Of a stretch of DNA of 64,000 nt, positions 52,755-61,760 are shown piece after piece. The DNA comes from Paenibacillus ferrarius (GTDB taxonomy: Bacteria; Bacillota; Bacilli; Paenibacillales; NBRC-103111). The position numbers and the translations under genes were made by a program. The stretch is taken from positions 1 to 64,000 of the forward strand of contig NZ_MBTG01000056.1 in assembly GCF_002027705.1 (NCBI RefSeq), in the 5' to 3' direction. The notes beneath the pieces were generated by a model. The model ran no database searches, was not told the DNA's origin, and was given only the letters and a program-made list of their open reading frames with translations. Positions within the stretch are counted from its first letter, which is position 1; the number at the start of each line of letters is the position of its first letter.

Positions 52755-53885
52755 TTGAATTTAAAAAATCAGCTTGGACACCCGGATGTGGTGAAGACTT
52801 TGCTCACGGCTATCCAATCGGACGGCAGCGGAGCTGTCACATTTCGCGATTATATGGATATTTGTCTCTATAACGAGCCTCATGGTTATTATCGGAATGA
52901 AAATCCGAAGATTGGCAAGCAAGGCGACTTTTATACAAGCTCATCAATCGGTTCTATCATGGGTGAAATGATCGCAGCATGCATTTGCAAGGAGCTGCCT
53001 GCGGATTATTCTGAGCATGAAGCCATTCACATTGTGGAATGGGGTGGAGGGGCTGGGCGCTTAGCTCTGCACCTTTTGGATGAGTTGAAAAGAATGACTC
53101 CAGCTGTATATGAGCGGGTAACCTACACGATGATTGAATCGAGCGCATATCATCGAGAGCTGCAGCGCGCGGCGCTTCAGGCGCATTCCTCGAAGCTTAG
53201 ATTTACCGATGCGGCAGAGTGGCTTGTAGAAGAACCTCAAGAGAATGTCTATGTAGTTGCAAATGAGCTTCTGGATGCCTTTCCTGTTCATCGAATTCGT
53301 TACAAGGATTCCGCTTTTCAGGAGTCCTATGTAAGCTGGCAAGAAACAGAGCAGGTTTTCCAAGAAATTTGGCGTCCATTGCAATCCGAACATATAGTAG
53401 ACTATCTAACTCATATTGAAGTTCAATGGCTGGACGGGCAAATTGGGGAGATTAATCTTGCTGCCGATCGTTGGATAGCAAATGTGGGTCAACGTATGGC
53501 GAGCGGATGCTGCATTGTGATTGACTATGGAGACAGCGATACCGAGCTTTACGCAGCTCACCGCTTCCAAGGATCATTGATGTGCTACCGCCAGCATCAA
53601 GCGCATGACAATCCGTGGATTCATCAAGGGGAGCAGGATATAACCGCTCATGTGAACTTTAGTGCTTGTGAACGGGCTGCGCGGCAGCAGGGATTTGCAC
53701 CCATTACAATTCAGACGCAGCGTGAGTTTTTGGTGGAGCAAGGGATATTGCAGAGGCTGCAGGACCATTATGATCCGAATCCGTTCAGTGACGTCTCCAA
53801 ACGAAATCGTGCTATTAGGCAGCTTTTATTAAGCGATCAGATGAGCGAGCTGTTCAAAGTGCTTATAGCCATGAAAAAAAGGTGA
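52755..53885 (+). CDS. MidA-family SAM-dependent methyltransferase (DUF185)
   Basis: A 376-residue methyltransferase resembling the MidA/NDUFAF7 family. In eukaryotes it methylates an arginine of complex I. Its bacterial substrate is unknown. The SAM region is IHIVEWGGGAGRLALHL near residue 93, the following motif is NVYVVANELLDAFPVHR, and IVIDYGDSD follows. The TTG at 52755 follows TTGGAGGGC. A hairpin at the stop is listed separately. Confidence 0.87.
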   Translation: MNLKNQLGHPDVVKTLLTAIQSDGSGAVTFRDYMDICLYNEPHGYYRNENPKIGKQGDFYTSSSIGSIMGEMIAACICKELPADYSEHEAIHIVEWGGGAGRLALHLLDELKRMTPAVYERVTYTMIESSAYHRELQRAALQAHSSKLRFTDAAEWLVEEPQENVYVVANELLDAFPVHRIRYKDSAFQESYVSWQETEQVFQEIWRPLQSEHIVDYLTHIEVQWLDGQIGEINLAADRWIANVGQRMASGCCIVIDYGDSDTELYAAHRFQGSLMCYRQHQAHDNPWIHQGEQDITAHVNFSACERAARQQGFAPITIQTQREFLVEQGILQRLQDHYDPNPFSDVSKRNRAIRQLLLSDQMSELFKVLIAMKKR

Positions 53886-53908
53886 TCCGCGGGGCGGGTC
53901 ACCTTTTT
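53875..53908. terminator. Terminator overlapping the methyltransferase stop
   Basis: GGTGATCC and GGGTCACC form the stem with A and T flanks on both sides. The stem includes the stop codon region and can serve the opposing gene as well. Confidence 0.75.
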
Positions 53909-53931
53909 GCTTGTTGTTAAGGTTAAGGGAA

Positions 53932-54162
53932 TTAGATTGACATTTTGAAAAATGACCAGTACGTAAATCCGCTGAAGGAAATAATCATATATCCCCAGAA
54001 CAACAATATGTAGGTACGTTCTGACAAGCGCATATAGCCTAGAATAACGAATACGGCTGTTTGAAAAAAGAAAATTAGAGACATAGGTATCATATCGCCT
54101 GCTAAGCTCATCAGCGCGATAACAAGTGTCCAAAAACCTAGAACCCGAAACATGCGATCCAT
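53932..54162 (-). CDS. yqgY: DUF2626 membrane protein (YqgY family)
   Basis: A 76-residue protein with two to three membrane segments, starting MDRMFRVLGFWT, which matches the family as I recall it. The ATG at 54162 is preferred because GAGGGGG lies nearby. The frame is open further to 54189. Function unknown. Confidence 0.82.
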   Translation of the reverse strand: MDRMFRVLGFWTLVIALMSLAGDMIPMSLIFFFQTAVFVILGYMRLSERTYILLFWGYMIISFSGFTYWSFFKMSI

Positions 54163-54532
54163 TCTCGTTACATCCCCCTCTCGTACCACGTTGCACTTTA
54201 ACTACAACACATTATACCTTTTGAACTGAACCGTGTAAACCGTCAAACGGTGACGAAATTCAAAACATTTCATCAGATAGTAGTAGTATGCCTTTTTATC
54301 GGAATCCCATGTATGAGTGTCAAAAAATTTGGCAATACCATTTAGTATCAAATAGATTCTATGAACTCTAGTACGGGCATAGAAATAGTACTAATGGCAC
54401 GAATCAATTTATACCTGTTATCTACGAATTGATTCTTCTTTATTCACTTTGGAAGCAAGCTCGGTAATGTTCCTGCGAGCCAGAAGCTTTCAGTTAGATG
54501 TATCTGTACATTATGTTAGGAGGTTTGACCTT
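54163..54532. other. Divergent promoter region between yqgY and rsfA
   Basis: About 370 AT-rich bases without a gene I can support. They include an inverted repeat, GAATCAATT at 54401-54409 with AATTGATTC at 54427-54435 and T-rich flanks, which may act as a terminator. The upstream sequence of rsfA has no clear consensus I would assign to a sigma factor. Confidence 0.5.
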
Positions 54533-55186
54533 ATGTCGGCAATTAGACAAGATGCTTGGAGCGATGAAGACGACTTGATCTTAGCGGAGGTGACACTGCG
54601 TCATATCCGAGAAGGAAGCACGCAATTATCTGCGTTTGAGGAAGTTGGGGAACGCATTGGACGTACAGCAGCCGCCTGCGGTTTTCGTTGGAACAGCTTT
54701 GTACGGAAGAAATATGAGGCAGCCATTCAAATTGCCAAAGCGCAGCGTCAGAAAAGAACACAGCTTAAGAAGCATGCCGCGGTTTCTATTTCAGGCGCAT
54801 CCTCGATTGGATTGCTGGATAATCCGGATTTATCAACGGGTAAAACAGAAACTTTTACCGAAGAGACGTTATCCATTGATGCTGTCATCCGCTTTTTGAG
54901 ACAATGGCGAAGCACATATCAAGATATGAATCGCCATATCAAAAACTTGGAAAAAGAGCTGCAGGACAAAGAGGATGAATTAGATAGGCTTGGAAGAGAA
55001 AACAATAAGCTGAACAAACAAGTCAATGAAGTGGAAACCGACTACCGTGTCGTCAATGATGATTATAAAGCGCTGATTCAGATTATGGATCGGGCGCGTA
55101 AAATGGCCTTTTTAGTGGAAGAAGAGGAAGAGGAGAAGCCGCGTTTCAAAATGGATGCAAACGGAAATTTAGAAAGAGTAGAGTAG
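54533..55186 (+). CDS. rsfA: RsfA-family prespore regulator
   Basis: A 217-residue DNA-binding protein. The N-terminal Myb/SANT-like domain begins RQDAWSDEDDLILAEVTLRHIREG and continues TAAACGFRWNSFVRKKYE. The C-terminal half is a coiled coil (Lys/Glu-rich, ~150-190). RsfA is controlled by sigma-F in the forespore and modulates a small group of its genes. The ATG at 54533 follows TAGGAGG. The panE gene follows, as in the B. subtilis ylbO-ylbQ region. Confidence 0.93.
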   Translation: MSAIRQDAWSDEDDLILAEVTLRHIREGSTQLSAFEEVGERIGRTAAACGFRWNSFVRKKYEAAIQIAKAQRQKRTQLKKHAAVSISGASSIGLLDNPDLSTGKTETFTEETLSIDAVIRFLRQWRSTYQDMNRHIKNLEKELQDKEDELDRLGRENNKLNKQVNEVETDYRVVNDDYKALIQIMDRARKMAFLVEEEEEEKPRFKMDANGNLERVE

Positions 55187-55203
55187 ACTAGTTGTATGAC
55201 TTT

Positions 55204-55250
55204 AGCCGGAAGCTTCAGATCAAGGTGAACCCTTGGACTGGGGCTTTTTT
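55204..55250 (+). terminator. Terminator after rsfA
   Basis: AGCC...GGCT with the inner stem CAAGG...CCTTG forms an interrupted hairpin, followed by TTTTTTG. Confidence 0.7.
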
Positions 55251-55290
55251 GTTGGTTATAATGGAGTTTGGGACGAGAGGGGTTGAAGTA

Positions 55291-56238
55291 ATGCGTATTA
55301 TGATTGTAGGGGCAGGCTCTTTGGGACTATTATATGCTGCCAAGCTAGCGGCTTTATGTGAACATATAACCGTCATTGCAAGAACGAGAGAGCAAGCTGA
55401 GGAGTTGACTGCACGGGGGATTGCGCTCATAGGTGCAGATAAAGAGAAGCGAAATGGTAATAACGCGTCAATAACATTTAACTACTATATAGAAGAAGCG
55501 GAATTCACGGGGTCTTTGAAACAATCGTATGATTACCTTTTTCTCATGGTCAAACAACCTTCCATCACTGAGAAACTTGTTGCTTATGTGAAAGCGCAAA
55601 TGAATGAAAGCACTTATTTGGTTAGTTTTCAGAATGGTATTGGCCATGAAGAAATGTTGAAAAGCGCCATAAGTCCAAATAGATTGCTGATGGCGATCAC
55701 GACAGAAGGGGCTAGACGAGAGGGTCTGACAGCTGTCGCGCATACCGGGGCGGGCACTACATTCCTAGGACCTTTAAATCAGGAGGAGGGTTTAGGTCAA
55801 TTATCTCATATTTTGTTGGTGGAGCTGCTTCAGAAGGCAGGATTTCAGGCAGAGATGTCGAACAACATGGATGTAAGAATATGGAGCAAGCTGATCATCA
55901 ACGCGGTCATTAATCCTCTAACAGCCATAATGCGTGTGCAAAATGGCGAACTGCTGCATTCAACCTGGTCGCTAAGCTTGATGGAAAGCTTATATCGAGA
56001 AGCACTTGTGTTAGCTGAGGCCAGAGCTGTGCGGCTTCCTGACACATTGTGGAACACCATTCTTGATGTCTGCGCGGCTACTGCAAAGAACCATTCCTCG
56101 ATGCTCCAAGATATACTTCATGCTCGTACAACTGAAATAGATCGGATTAACGGAAGCCTTCTGGAGATGGCGAAGTCGCTGAATCTTAAGCTTCCAACGC
56201 ACCAAACGGTTTATCAAATCGTCAAAGCTCTAGAATAA
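55291..56238 (+). CDS. panE: 2-Dehydropantoate 2-reductase
   Basis: A 315-residue NADPH-dependent reductase of pantothenate synthesis. The dinucleotide motif is GAGSLGLLYAAKL at residues 7-19. The catalytic region includes NMDVRIWSKLIINAVINPLTA, with the conserved Lys. The ATG at 55291 follows GAGAGGGG. A longer frame begins at 55192, before the ribosome binding site. It is followed by DUF3397. Confidence 0.92.
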   Translation: MRIMIVGAGSLGLLYAAKLAALCEHITVIARTREQAEELTARGIALIGADKEKRNGNNASITFNYYIEEAEFTGSLKQSYDYLFLMVKQPSITEKLVAYVKAQMNESTYLVSFQNGIGHEEMLKSAISPNRLLMAITTEGARREGLTAVAHTGAGTTFLGPLNQEEGLGQLSHILLVELLQKAGFQAEMSNNMDVRIWSKLIINAVINPLTAIMRVQNGELLHSTWSLSLMESLYREALVLAEARAVRLPDTLWNTILDVCAATAKNHSSMLQDILHARTTEIDRINGSLLEMAKSLNLKLPTHQTVYQIVKALE

Positions 56239-56251
56239 GAAGGTGTCTCTG

Positions 56252-56653
56252 ATGTGGAAACTGCTGTCCAGCTGGTTTATGAATTTATATGCCCTATTGG
56301 CTGTTGCGCCATTTATTACGTTTATCCTTTTGTGGCTCCTCGTTTATGTTTTTCTTCGGGATAAGAAGATGACAACGCGATTAACGATGGATGTGACGAC
56401 GTTCTTTTTGCTGGGGTCTGTTTCTTTGATGTGGAATCAATTGTTCCATACGAATTTTGGGTTCTGGTTAATCGCGCTCGTTCTGCTTATTGCTTTTGGC
56501 ATTATTGGCGGCTATCAAACGAATCTCAAAGGCAAAACGGATTTAATGCGGGTAAGCAGGGTAGTCTGGAGACTTAGCTTTCTGGGGCTTTCGGCACTTT
56601 ATATTTTATTGTTTTTTCTGCATGTCGGGAAAAACTATATTTTCTTGACGTAG
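56252..56653 (+). CDS. DUF3397 membrane protein
   Basis: A 133-residue protein with four membrane segments (LYALLAVAPFITFILLWLLVY, TTFFLLGSVSLMWNQLF, FWLIALVLLIAFGIIGGY, LSALYILLFFL). The family commonly sits between panE and bshC. AGAAGGTG lies before the ATG at 56252. Function unknown. Confidence 0.85.
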   Translation: MWKLLSSWFMNLYALLAVAPFITFILLWLLVYVFLRDKKMTTRLTMDVTTFFLLGSVSLMWNQLFHTNFGFWLIALVLLIAFGIIGGYQTNLKGKTDLMRVSRVVWRLSFLGLSALYILLFFLHVGKNYIFLT

Positions 56654-57053
56654 TCTCCCGTTATTCATGCGAATGGGAAGAAAAATTCATTTTTTTCTAT
56701 GATCTTTGTAATATTTATTGAAGATTTGTAGAAAATAACAATGAATTTCGTCTAGATTTTATTGACCGATGGTTGTATAATTAGAATCCGTGAGGCGCAT
56801 TTCCGCCTTATATGATTATAACATTATTCTTACAAAGGTAAATTAATTCTGGACAATCTTTGGTAATATGTTATAATTCCTTGCGTAGAGTCTAGTAATT
56901 TTTTTTACCATAGCTTTGCGTAAGATATCCTAACATGTTTGAAGCGGTTTCATTTTATTATTGGGTTCATGGTGTAAAGTTTATGTAATAATAACTCTCA
57001 AACACACCTAGCCATAGATGTCTAGATATACATAATTTTAAAGGAGGAGTTTT
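56654..57053. other. AT-rich upstream region of the opp operon
   Basis: About 400 bases without a gene. It holds the promoter listed next and a palindrome-like TGAAGCGGTTTCA at about 56939-56951. The last part carries the site AAAGGAGGAG for oppA. I see no riboswitch I can name. Confidence 0.6.
56850..56877 (+). promoter_or_regulatory. Promoter of the opp operon
   Basis: TGGACA (56850-56855) and TATAAT (56872-56877) are 16 bases apart. Leader length would be about 170 bases. Other AT-rich candidates exist, so this choice is tentative. Confidence 0.55.
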
Positions 57054-58733
57054 ATGAAAGCGACGAAGTGGGTTTCAACAGCAGTAGCATTAACCCTGAT
57101 GGGTAGTGTAGCAATTGGTTGTGCTAAAAAAGAGGAAAATCCTTCAACATCTCCTGGGGACACGAAAGGTACGTCAGCTCCAGCTTCCAACAAACCGCAA
57201 GAACTGAAAATCAATTTTACAGCTGAGCCTCCAATCATGGATAGCTCCAAAACAACAGCAAATGCTGCATTCACGTTCCTTGCCGCATTTAACGAAGGAC
57301 TTTATCGTACAGATAAAGATGGGAAGGCTACTCCAGCACTTGCCAAAGATTTCCCGAAAATCTCCGCAGATGGTCTGACATATACGTTTGACATTCGTGA
57401 TAACGCAACTTGGTCAGATGGACAGCCTGTTAAAGCACAAGATTTCGTATATTCCTTCAAACGTACACTTGATCCTAGCACAAAAGCTCAATACAGCTTC
57501 ATCGTTGCTTGGATTAAAGGTGGAGAAGCAGTTACTAAAGCAAAAACGCCTGAAGAAGTTAAAACGGCACAAGATGCTCTTGGCGTAAAAGCTATTAGCG
57601 ATAAACAGCTTGAAATTAAACTTGAAAAACCGGTAGCCTTCTTTACACAATTGCTTGCTTTCGCAACTTTCTTCCCGCAAAGAGAAGATTTCGTTACTAA
57701 AGCTGGTGACAAATACGGCGCTGAAGTTGATAAAGTTATTGGTGCGGGTCCGTTCGTTCTGAGCAAATGGGATCACGGTCAAACACTTGAACTTGTTAAA
57801 AACGATAAATATTGGGATGCTGCTAACGTGAAGCTTACAAAAGTTACAGCTAACATCGTTAAAGATACCAATACAGGTCTGAACCTATATGAAACAGACG
57901 CAGCTGATTTGACAGAAATCAACCGCGATCAATTGAAACTGTACAAAGGTAAACCAGACAACCTGCCTAAACCAGAGTTGACGAACTCTTACCTGATGTA
58001 CCAAACGAAAAAAGTTCCAGCATTAGCTAACAAGAAGATTCGCCAAGCTTTGGGTATGGCGATCGACCGTCAAGCTTATGTAGATACGGTTCTGGCTAAC
58101 GGATCTGTAGCTTCCACAGGGCTTGTACCAGGTGGTACTTCTGACGGCAACGGCGGAGACTTCCGTAAATCGGCTGGCGAAACACAACCGAAGTTCGATG
58201 CAGCGAAAGCAAAACAATTGCTTGCAGAAGGTTTGAAAGAAGCTGGCTTAACAGCTCTTCCAAAAATGAAAGTGAATGCAGATGATACTGAAACTGCGAA
58301 AAAATCACTTGAGTTCATCCTTGCACAATGGAAAGAAAATCTTGGATACGAAGCTGTTGCGAACCCAGTTCCACATGCTCTGCGTATTGAGCTTTCCTCC
58401 AAAAAAGATTTCGAAATCGTACTTTCCCTATGGGGCGCGGATTACAACGATCCAATGACGTTCTTGGATATGTGGGTAACAGGTGGAGAGTTTGACGAAG
58501 GCGACTACAGCAACCCAGAATACGATAAGCTGGTCAAATCCGCTCAAACCGAAGTTGATGCTGCCAAGCGTTCCAAAGCGATGATCGATGCTGAGAAAAT
58601 CCTTATGGATGATCAAGGTGTAGCACCACTTTACTTCCGTACACGTGCTTACTTGAAAAAAGATAATGTAAACGGCTTGATTCTTCCATCATTTGGACAA
58701 GAGTGGGAATTGAAATGGACATCTATCAAGTAA
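57054..58733 (+). CDS. oppA: Oligopeptide-binding lipoprotein OppA
   Basis: A 559-residue substrate-binding protein of the SBP_bac_5 family. The lipobox is VAIGC, so it is anchored outside the membrane. The fold signatures LAKDFPKISADGLTYTF and VGAD-like DNATWSDGQPVKAQDF are typical. It delivers peptides to the membrane complex encoded downstream. Strong AAAGGAGGAG site. Codon usage is biased toward preferred codons, in line with high expression. A hairpin at 58760 separates it from oppB. Confidence 0.94.
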   Translation: MKATKWVSTAVALTLMGSVAIGCAKKEENPSTSPGDTKGTSAPASNKPQELKINFTAEPPIMDSSKTTANAAFTFLAAFNEGLYRTDKDGKATPALAKDFPKISADGLTYTFDIRDNATWSDGQPVKAQDFVYSFKRTLDPSTKAQYSFIVAWIKGGEAVTKAKTPEEVKTAQDALGVKAISDKQLEIKLEKPVAFFTQLLAFATFFPQREDFVTKAGDKYGAEVDKVIGAGPFVLSKWDHGQTLELVKNDKYWDAANVKLTKVTANIVKDTNTGLNLYETDAADLTEINRDQLKLYKGKPDNLPKPELTNSYLMYQTKKVPALANKKIRQALGMAIDRQAYVDTVLANGSVASTGLVPGGTSDGNGGDFRKSAGETQPKFDAAKAKQLLAEGLKEAGLTALPKMKVNADDTETAKKSLEFILAQWKENLGYEAVANPVPHALRIELSSKKDFEIVLSLWGADYNDPMTFLDMWVTGGEFDEGDYSNPEYDKLVKSAQTEVDAAKRSKAMIDAEKILMDDQGVAPLYFRTRAYLKKDNVNGLILPSFGQEWELKWTSIK

Positions 58734-58759
58734 TCTAAGTTCGGACTGTGATTAGTTAA

Positions 58760-58798
58760 AGAAGAGGCCGTTCGCACCTCGTGGGAGCGGCCTCTTCT
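58760..58798 (+). terminator. Intercistronic hairpin between oppA and oppB
   Basis: AGAAGAGGCCG (58760-58770) and CGGCCTCTTCT (58788-58798) form a strong stem. The T run behind it is short and mixed, so it may only partly terminate. It may allow more OppA than the other subunits. Confidence 0.7.
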
Positions 58799-58837
58799 AA
58801 ATTTCTCAAGAGTTAATTTTAATAAAGGAGGAGCAAT

Positions 58838-59770
58838 ATGGTTAAGTTCATTCTTCGCCGTTTCTTATACGCGCTTATTACGTTATGGCTAATTGCATCA
58901 TTTACTTTCGTATTGATGAAAAACTTACCAGGTAATCCACTTGGAGAAGGCGCCGAACGGATTCCTAAAGCTACGAAAGAGATGTTGTTGAAGCAATATG
59001 GCTTGGATAAGCCATTATGGGAACAGTACTTGACTTTCATGAACAACATCATCCATGGCGATCTAGGAGCTTCATTTCAATTCCCGGCTCACAAAGTTAC
59101 GGATATTATTAAACAAGCATTTCCTTCTTCACTGAAGCTTGGTTTAATTTCCATTGCTATTGCTATCGTAGTAGGTTTAACATTAGGTATTATCGCGGCA
59201 CTGAAGCATAACAAAGCAGGCGACTATACAGCGATGTTCATTGCGATTTTGGGTGTATCTATCCCGTCTTTCGTTCTAGGGCCACTTTTATCTTATTATG
59301 TTGGCGTTAAATGGGGCATACTTCCTGCAGGATTATGGAAAGGACCCAAATACGTCATCTTACCGTCACTCGCGCTTTCTTTTGGTACCATTGCGATTCT
59401 AGCCCGTCTGATGCGAACGTCCATGTTGGATGTACTGAATCAAGATTATATTAAAACGGCGAAATCCAAAGGTTTATCCAATCTTACCGTCGTTGTTAAA
59501 CATACAGTTCGGAATGCGATTCTCCCGGTTATCACAATTATCGGCCCAATATTTGTAAACGTCATCACAGGTACACTCGTTGTAGAGCAAATTTTCTCAG
59601 TGCCAGGCTTGGGGAAACACTTTGTAAGCTCGGTTACTTCCAATGACTACACGATGATTTCTGGATTAACCATTTTTTACTCAGCTATTCTAATTTTAGT
59701 AGTATTCCTTACTGACGTAGCGTACGGTTTTGTTGACCCTAGAATTCGTCTTGGGAAAGGCGGGAAATAA
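58838..59770 (+). CDS. oppB: Oligopeptide ABC permease OppB
   Basis: A 310-residue permease with six membrane segments (LYALITLWLIASFTFVLM at the start). The EAA-type loop is near IKTAKSKGLSNLTVVVKHTVRNA. The C-terminal motif VDPRIRLG is typical. AAAGGAGGAG precedes the ATG. Confidence 0.94.
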   Translation: MVKFILRRFLYALITLWLIASFTFVLMKNLPGNPLGEGAERIPKATKEMLLKQYGLDKPLWEQYLTFMNNIIHGDLGASFQFPAHKVTDIIKQAFPSSLKLGLISIAIAIVVGLTLGIIAALKHNKAGDYTAMFIAILGVSIPSFVLGPLLSYYVGVKWGILPAGLWKGPKYVILPSLALSFGTIAILARLMRTSMLDVLNQDYIKTAKSKGLSNLTVVVKHTVRNAILPVITIIGPIFVNVITGTLVVEQIFSVPGLGKHFVSSVTSNDYTMISGLTIFYSAILILVVFLTDVAYGFVDPRIRLGKGGK

Positions 59771-59773
59771 TTG

Positions 59774-60706
59774 ATGCAAACTCCAAATAACACATCTGAG
59801 GCTAACTTTAAGTTTGCTCCCGTATCGAAAACATCTTTAACTGGCGATAGAATTTTAAGACCTTCGCTCAATTACTGGCAGGACGCATGGAGACGACTTA
59901 AGAAAAATAGACTGGCTATGGCTGGCTTAATTATATTGGCAGCTTTAATCCTATTAGCGATTATTGCGCCTCTTGTTTCTAGCTACGATTATCAGACACA
60001 AAACTTAAAGTTGAAAAACGCAATGCCAAGCGCTGATCATTGGTTTGGAACAGATGATTTTGGACGCGATCTGTGGACGCGTGTCTGGGTAGGCACACGA
60101 ATTTCCCTTTTCATCGGTATTACCGCGGCATTGATCGATTTAGTGGTTGGTGTTATCTATGGTGGTATTTCTGCCTACTACGGCGGGAAAGTCGATGAAG
60201 TTATGCAGCGTACGATTGAGATCGTTTATGCGATTCCTTTCTTGTTGATCGCGATTCTCTTGATTATGGTTATCGGATCAGGGATTTCCTCGATCATCAT
60301 CGCCTACAGTATTACGGGCTGGGTTCCCATGGCTCGTCTAGTGCGGGGTCAAATGTTGACATTGAAAGAGCAGGAATTTGTTCTTGCTTCCCGTACATTA
60401 GGTGCTTCTCCGCTGAGAATTATTATGCGCAGTCTAATTCCGAATGCGTTGGGCATCATCATCGTACAAATTACGTTCGTTGTCCCATCTGCGATCTTTA
60501 CGGAAGCTTTCTTAAGCTTTATTGGACTAGGCGTTGTACCGCCGCTGGCTTCACTGGGTAACTTATTATCCGACGGTGCTAATGTTATGCGTTTATATGC
60601 ATACCGTTTAATTGTCCCGACCATTGTTTTCAGTTTGATTCTAATAAGCTTTAACGTCCTTGGCGACGGGCTTCGCGACGCACTTGATCCGAAAATGCGC
60701 AAGTAA
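59774..60706 (+). CDS. oppC: Oligopeptide ABC permease OppC
   Basis: A 310-residue permease. The N-terminus is soluble with the typical NYWQDAWRRLKKNRLAMAG. Membrane segments follow. The EAA loop is ASRTLGASPLRIIMRSLIPNA and the end is DALDPKMRK. The ATG at 59774 is used. A TTG three bases upstream is also in frame. It begins three bases after the stop of oppB. Confidence 0.94.
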   Translation: MQTPNNTSEANFKFAPVSKTSLTGDRILRPSLNYWQDAWRRLKKNRLAMAGLIILAALILLAIIAPLVSSYDYQTQNLKLKNAMPSADHWFGTDDFGRDLWTRVWVGTRISLFIGITAALIDLVVGVIYGGISAYYGGKVDEVMQRTIEIVYAIPFLLIAILLIMVIGSGISSIIIAYSITGWVPMARLVRGQMLTLKEQEFVLASRTLGASPLRIIMRSLIPNALGIIIVQITFVVPSAIFTEAFLSFIGLGVVPPLASLGNLLSDGANVMRLYAYRLIVPTIVFSLILISFNVLGDGLRDALDPKMRK

Positions 60707-60719
60707 GAAGGGGTGAATA

Positions 60720-61760
60720 ATGATGAGCATCAAAGACAATTTACTTGAAGTTAAAGATTTAAGGGTTTCTTTCCAAACCTATGCGGGAGAAGTCCAAGCT
60801 GTTCGCGGCGTATCTTTTTCTTTGAAAAAAGGTGAAGTGTTGGCGATTGTAGGTGAATCCGGCTGCGGTAAATCCGTTACGGCACAAACGCTCATGCGTT
60901 TAATTCCTACTCCGCCTAGCTATATAAAGAGTGGCTCCATCCTGTTCGATGGGAAAAGTGATATTACAAAGCTTTCCAACAAGCAAATGGAGAAAATTCG
61001 CGGATCCGAAATCGGCATGATTTTCCAAGATCCAATGACATCACTCAACCCAACGATGAAAGTCGGCGATCAGATCACAGAAGGTTTGATCAAGCATGAA
61101 GGTTTGAGCAGAAAAGCGGCAACAGAGAAAGCGATTGAGATTCTTAAATTAGTTGGGATCAACTCGCCGGAAGGACGTATTCATCAGTATCCGCATGAGC
61201 TTTCTGGTGGTATGCGACAACGTATCATGATTGCAATCGCACTGGCTTGTTCGCCTAAGTTGCTAATTGCCGATGAGCCGACGACTGCTCTGGATGTTAC
61301 AATTCAAGCGCAAATCATTGATTTGATGAAGACCATTTCGGAGAAAACGGACTCTTCTATTATCTTAATTACACATGATCTTGGTGTCGTTGCAGATATG
61401 GCACAGCGTGTCGTTGTTATGTATGCAGGTAAAATTGTCGAACAAGGGACTGTAGACGAAATTTTCTACGATCCACAGCATCCTTATACATGGGGCTTGC
61501 TTCGCTCGGTGCCTCGTTTGGATACGAATAGTAATGAAGAGCTTGTCCCGATTCCGGGTACGCCGCCAGATCTATTTGCACCTCCAAAAGGGTGTGCTTT
61601 TGCAGCCAGATGTCCATACGCCATGAATCATTGCCTGGAGGAAGATCCGGAGCATACAACGCTTTCGGAGACTCACAGCTCCGCGTGCTGGCTGTTGCAT
61701 CCTGATGCACCGAAAGTTGAACGTCCTGTAGGAGTAGGAGGTCATCAACATGTCCAATAA
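60720..61760 (+). CDS. oppD: Oligopeptide ABC ATPase OppD
   Basis: A 346-residue ATPase. Walker A is GESGCGKSVTAQ, the signature is LSGGMRQRIMIA and Walker B is LLIADEPTTALDV. The C-terminal oligopeptide-ABC extension has Cys in KGCAFAARCPYAMNHCLEED, possibly iron-sulfur or metal binding. AAGGGGTG lies before the ATG. The end overlaps oppF by 11 bases. Confidence 0.95.
   Translation: MMSIKDNLLEVKDLRVSFQTYAGEVQAVRGVSFSLKKGEVLAIVGESGCGKSVTAQTLMRLIPTPPSYIKSGSILFDGKSDITKLSNKQMEKIRGSEIGMIFQDPMTSLNPTMKVGDQITEGLIKHEGLSRKAATEKAIEILKLVGINSPEGRIHQYPHELSGGMRQRIMIAIALACSPKLLIADEPTTALDVTIQAQIIDLMKTISEKTDSSIILITHDLGVVADMAQRVVVMYAGKIVEQGTVDEIFYDPQHPYTWGLLRSVPRLDTNSNEELVPIPGTPPDLFAPPKGCAFAARCPYAMNHCLEEDPEHTTLSETHSSACWLLHPDAPKVERPVGVGGHQHVQ

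Noticed and set aside
56939..56951. Catabolite response element (cre) upstream of oppA
   Set aside because: TGAAGCGGTTTCA resembles the consensus but is one base shorter than the 14-base pattern, so I do not claim it.
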